IMG/VR virus record: IMGVR_UViG_3300031857_001508
Coordinates: 1 to 22,463 of that record
Reading direction: 5' to 3' (one strand)
Source of the DNA: a virus
Length of the DNA stretch: 22,463 nt
The notes beneath the pieces are model-generated. The model did no database searches, was not told the origin of the DNA, and saw only the letters and a program-made list of their open reading frames with translations. A program made the position numbers and the translations under genes. Shown here in pieces: positions 21,552 through 22,463 of this stretch. How positions within the stretch are numbered: the first letter of the stretch is position 1; each line of letters begins with the position of its first letter.

Positions 21552-21767
21552 TCAGTTCAGTGGTGTGATGCCATTGGCTTCCTCAAAAGCCAAGACTTGA
21601 GCAAGGGGATAACGGACGCGTGGTGTGCCGGCTGGCAAGCCAATGCGTGATGCGGTGACATAGGCAGGGCCAATGCCGCGTGCACGTTGGTTTTTGATAG
21701 CTGCTGGCTTCAGCCCCCAACGTGCAGCCAGTTCATCAGTGGTCAGGAATGGCTCAGTCATCAGCAA
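21552..21767 (-). CDS. Small MerR/excisionase-like helix-turn-helix protein
   Basis: A 71-residue protein; an internal Met at residue 3 could be the true start. FLTTDELAARWGLKPAAIKNQ is a clear HTH of the AlpA/MerR-like type (first helix TDELAARWG, recognition helix PAAIKNQRARG). VRYPLAQVLAFEEANG at the end is the short beta-wing and helix seen in excisionase-like and phage HTH_17 proteins. It could control early genes or be a recombination directionality factor. No integrase is seen, so a regulator is more likely. It overlaps the RecT-like stop by 14 nt. Confidence 0.78.
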   Translation of the reverse strand: MLMTEPFLTTDELAARWGLKPAAIKNQRARGIGPAYVTASRIGLPAGTPRVRYPLAQVLAFEEANGITPLN

Positions 21768-22463
21768 ATGGATCCTCCGATGGCGTGTCGGATAGCACCG
21801 CCTCGCGCTCTACGGCAAGGCGCAGCAGCTCGTCGTTCTGTTCGTCGCTTAGCTCAGGCTTGCGCTTATCCATGCGTGCTACCACCTCCTGCAGCTTGGC
21901 CAGTGTGTCGGCTTTGGCGATTGCAGCCTTGCCGGCTTGGAACAGCTTGGCATCGCCTGCGGGTAGTGCTGGCGCAGCAGTGGTAACCGTCACCGGCTCC
22001 ACCTCGGCCTGCTGCATCTCATCAGTGCTGTAGACGCCGGACATGTCAGCGGGAAACGCCTTACGCAATGCCAGCGCCTCAGAGCATTTGGCAATCATCG
22101 CGGCACCCATCTTGGACCAGAGCCCTTGGCCGGCGTTGTAGTCAGCAAAGCGTGCAACGCCAACAAAGGGATGCTGGCTGCCCTTGCGATGGATGATGGT
22201 CTTGGCCGCGGCAGGTGGCTTGCTGCCAAGCCATACGTCAGCCCATACGCCGTCGTCACCGCACCAGTAGGTTTCGCTGCCGTCCAGTTGGCCGGTGCGC
22301 TCGGCAATGGCACGCAAGCCGTCGATGCCGGCTTGGATGGTCATCTTGCCGCCACGCTTGATGGCGTAGATCTGCTTGCTGAATGGATCCAGCCCAGTGC
22401 GCTGGCAGGCGTAGGCAAACAGGCGCAACTCGTCATTGCTGCAGCCAGGCGCAATGGTGGTTG
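21754..22463 (-). CDS. RecT/Bet-type single-strand annealing protein, 5' end outside window
   Basis: The frame is open to the window edge, giving about 236 residues of the C-terminal part. It carries the family core: LRLFAYACQRTGLDPFSKQI, YAIKRGGKMTIQAGIDGLRA, IAERTGQ, then WSKMGAAMIAKCSEALALRK and AFPADMSGVYSTDEM. The C-terminal 80 residues are an Ala-rich linker and an acidic helix, often involved in SSB or nuclease contact in this class. The protein anneals complementary strands in recombination and replication. A partner exonuclease is expected upstream, outside the window. TTG at 22428 is not a start, because homology continues upstream. Confidence 0.92.
   Translation of the reverse strand, partial: TTIAPGCSNDELRLFAYACQRTGLDPFSKQIYAIKRGGKMTIQAGIDGLRAIAERTGQLDGSETYWCGDDGVWADVWLGSKPPAAAKTIIHRKGSQHPFVGVARFADYNAGQGLWSKMGAAMIAKCSEALALRKAFPADMSGVYSTDEMQQAEVEPVTVTTAAPALPAGDAKLFQAGKAAIAKADTLAKLQEVVARMDKRKPELSDEQNDELLRLAVEREAVLSDTPSEDPFADD

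Noticed and set aside
21552-21767. Excisionase of a temperate phage
   Set aside because: The HTH resembles excisionase-type folds, but there is no integrase, attachment site or repressor pair in the window to support lysogeny.

Overview
The window reads as part of the genome of a tailed double-stranded DNA phage with a long non-contractile tail (siphovirus type). The host is probably a cyanobacterium. The tail genes follow the lambda order (tail terminator, tail tube, G/GT chaperones, tape measure, M, L, K, I, J). The cyanobacterial link rests mainly on the phage-encoded sigma factor, whose regions 1.2 to 3.0 resemble the RpoD/SigA class of cyanobacteria, and on small proteins of a kind I associate with picocyanobacterial phages. 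Host assignment is an inference. No integrase, attachment site, tRNA, IS element or CRISPR array is visible.

The layout is two convergent blocks. Positions 1 to 18552 run rightwards and hold the late genes. First comes the C-terminus of a virion protein cut by the window edge, then connector and tail-completion genes (198-1383), two tandem tail tube paralogues (1386-2224), and the tail assembly chaperone with a programmed -1 frameshift (2224-2753). Next are the tape measure gene (2779-4848), the M-L-K-I-J tail tip genes (4848-10513), and a chain of eight or nine small or medium fibre and receptor-binding genes (10517-15836). The block ends with a lysis cassette (two small membrane proteins and a GH24 plus M15 endolysin, 15861-17355), a metallophosphoesterase and an HNH nuclease.

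Positions 18549 to 22463 run mostly leftwards and hold early or middle genes. In transcription order these are a RecT/Bet-type annealing protein (cut by the window edge), a small HTH protein, SSB, a 50-residue protein, a DUF3310 protein, an HTH protein, a conserved hypothetical, dCTP deaminase and finally the sigma-70 factor. The two blocks meet tail to tail, with stop codons overlapping at 18549-18552. One small rightward ORF (19501-19746) fills the gap between dcd and the sigma gene.

Together the leftward genes would supply recombination and replication proteins and dUTP/dTTP precursors. The last gene of that unit, the sigma factor, could then redirect host RNA polymerase, possibly to the late genes. 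This cascade is inferred from gene order. Genes are packed with TGATG or ATGA overlaps and 2-4 nt gaps, and clear Shine-Dalgarno sites are rare. The only non-coding stretch rich in structure is 20251-20335 upstream of dcd, which has three inverted repeats. There is no gene-free stretch longer than about 100 bases.
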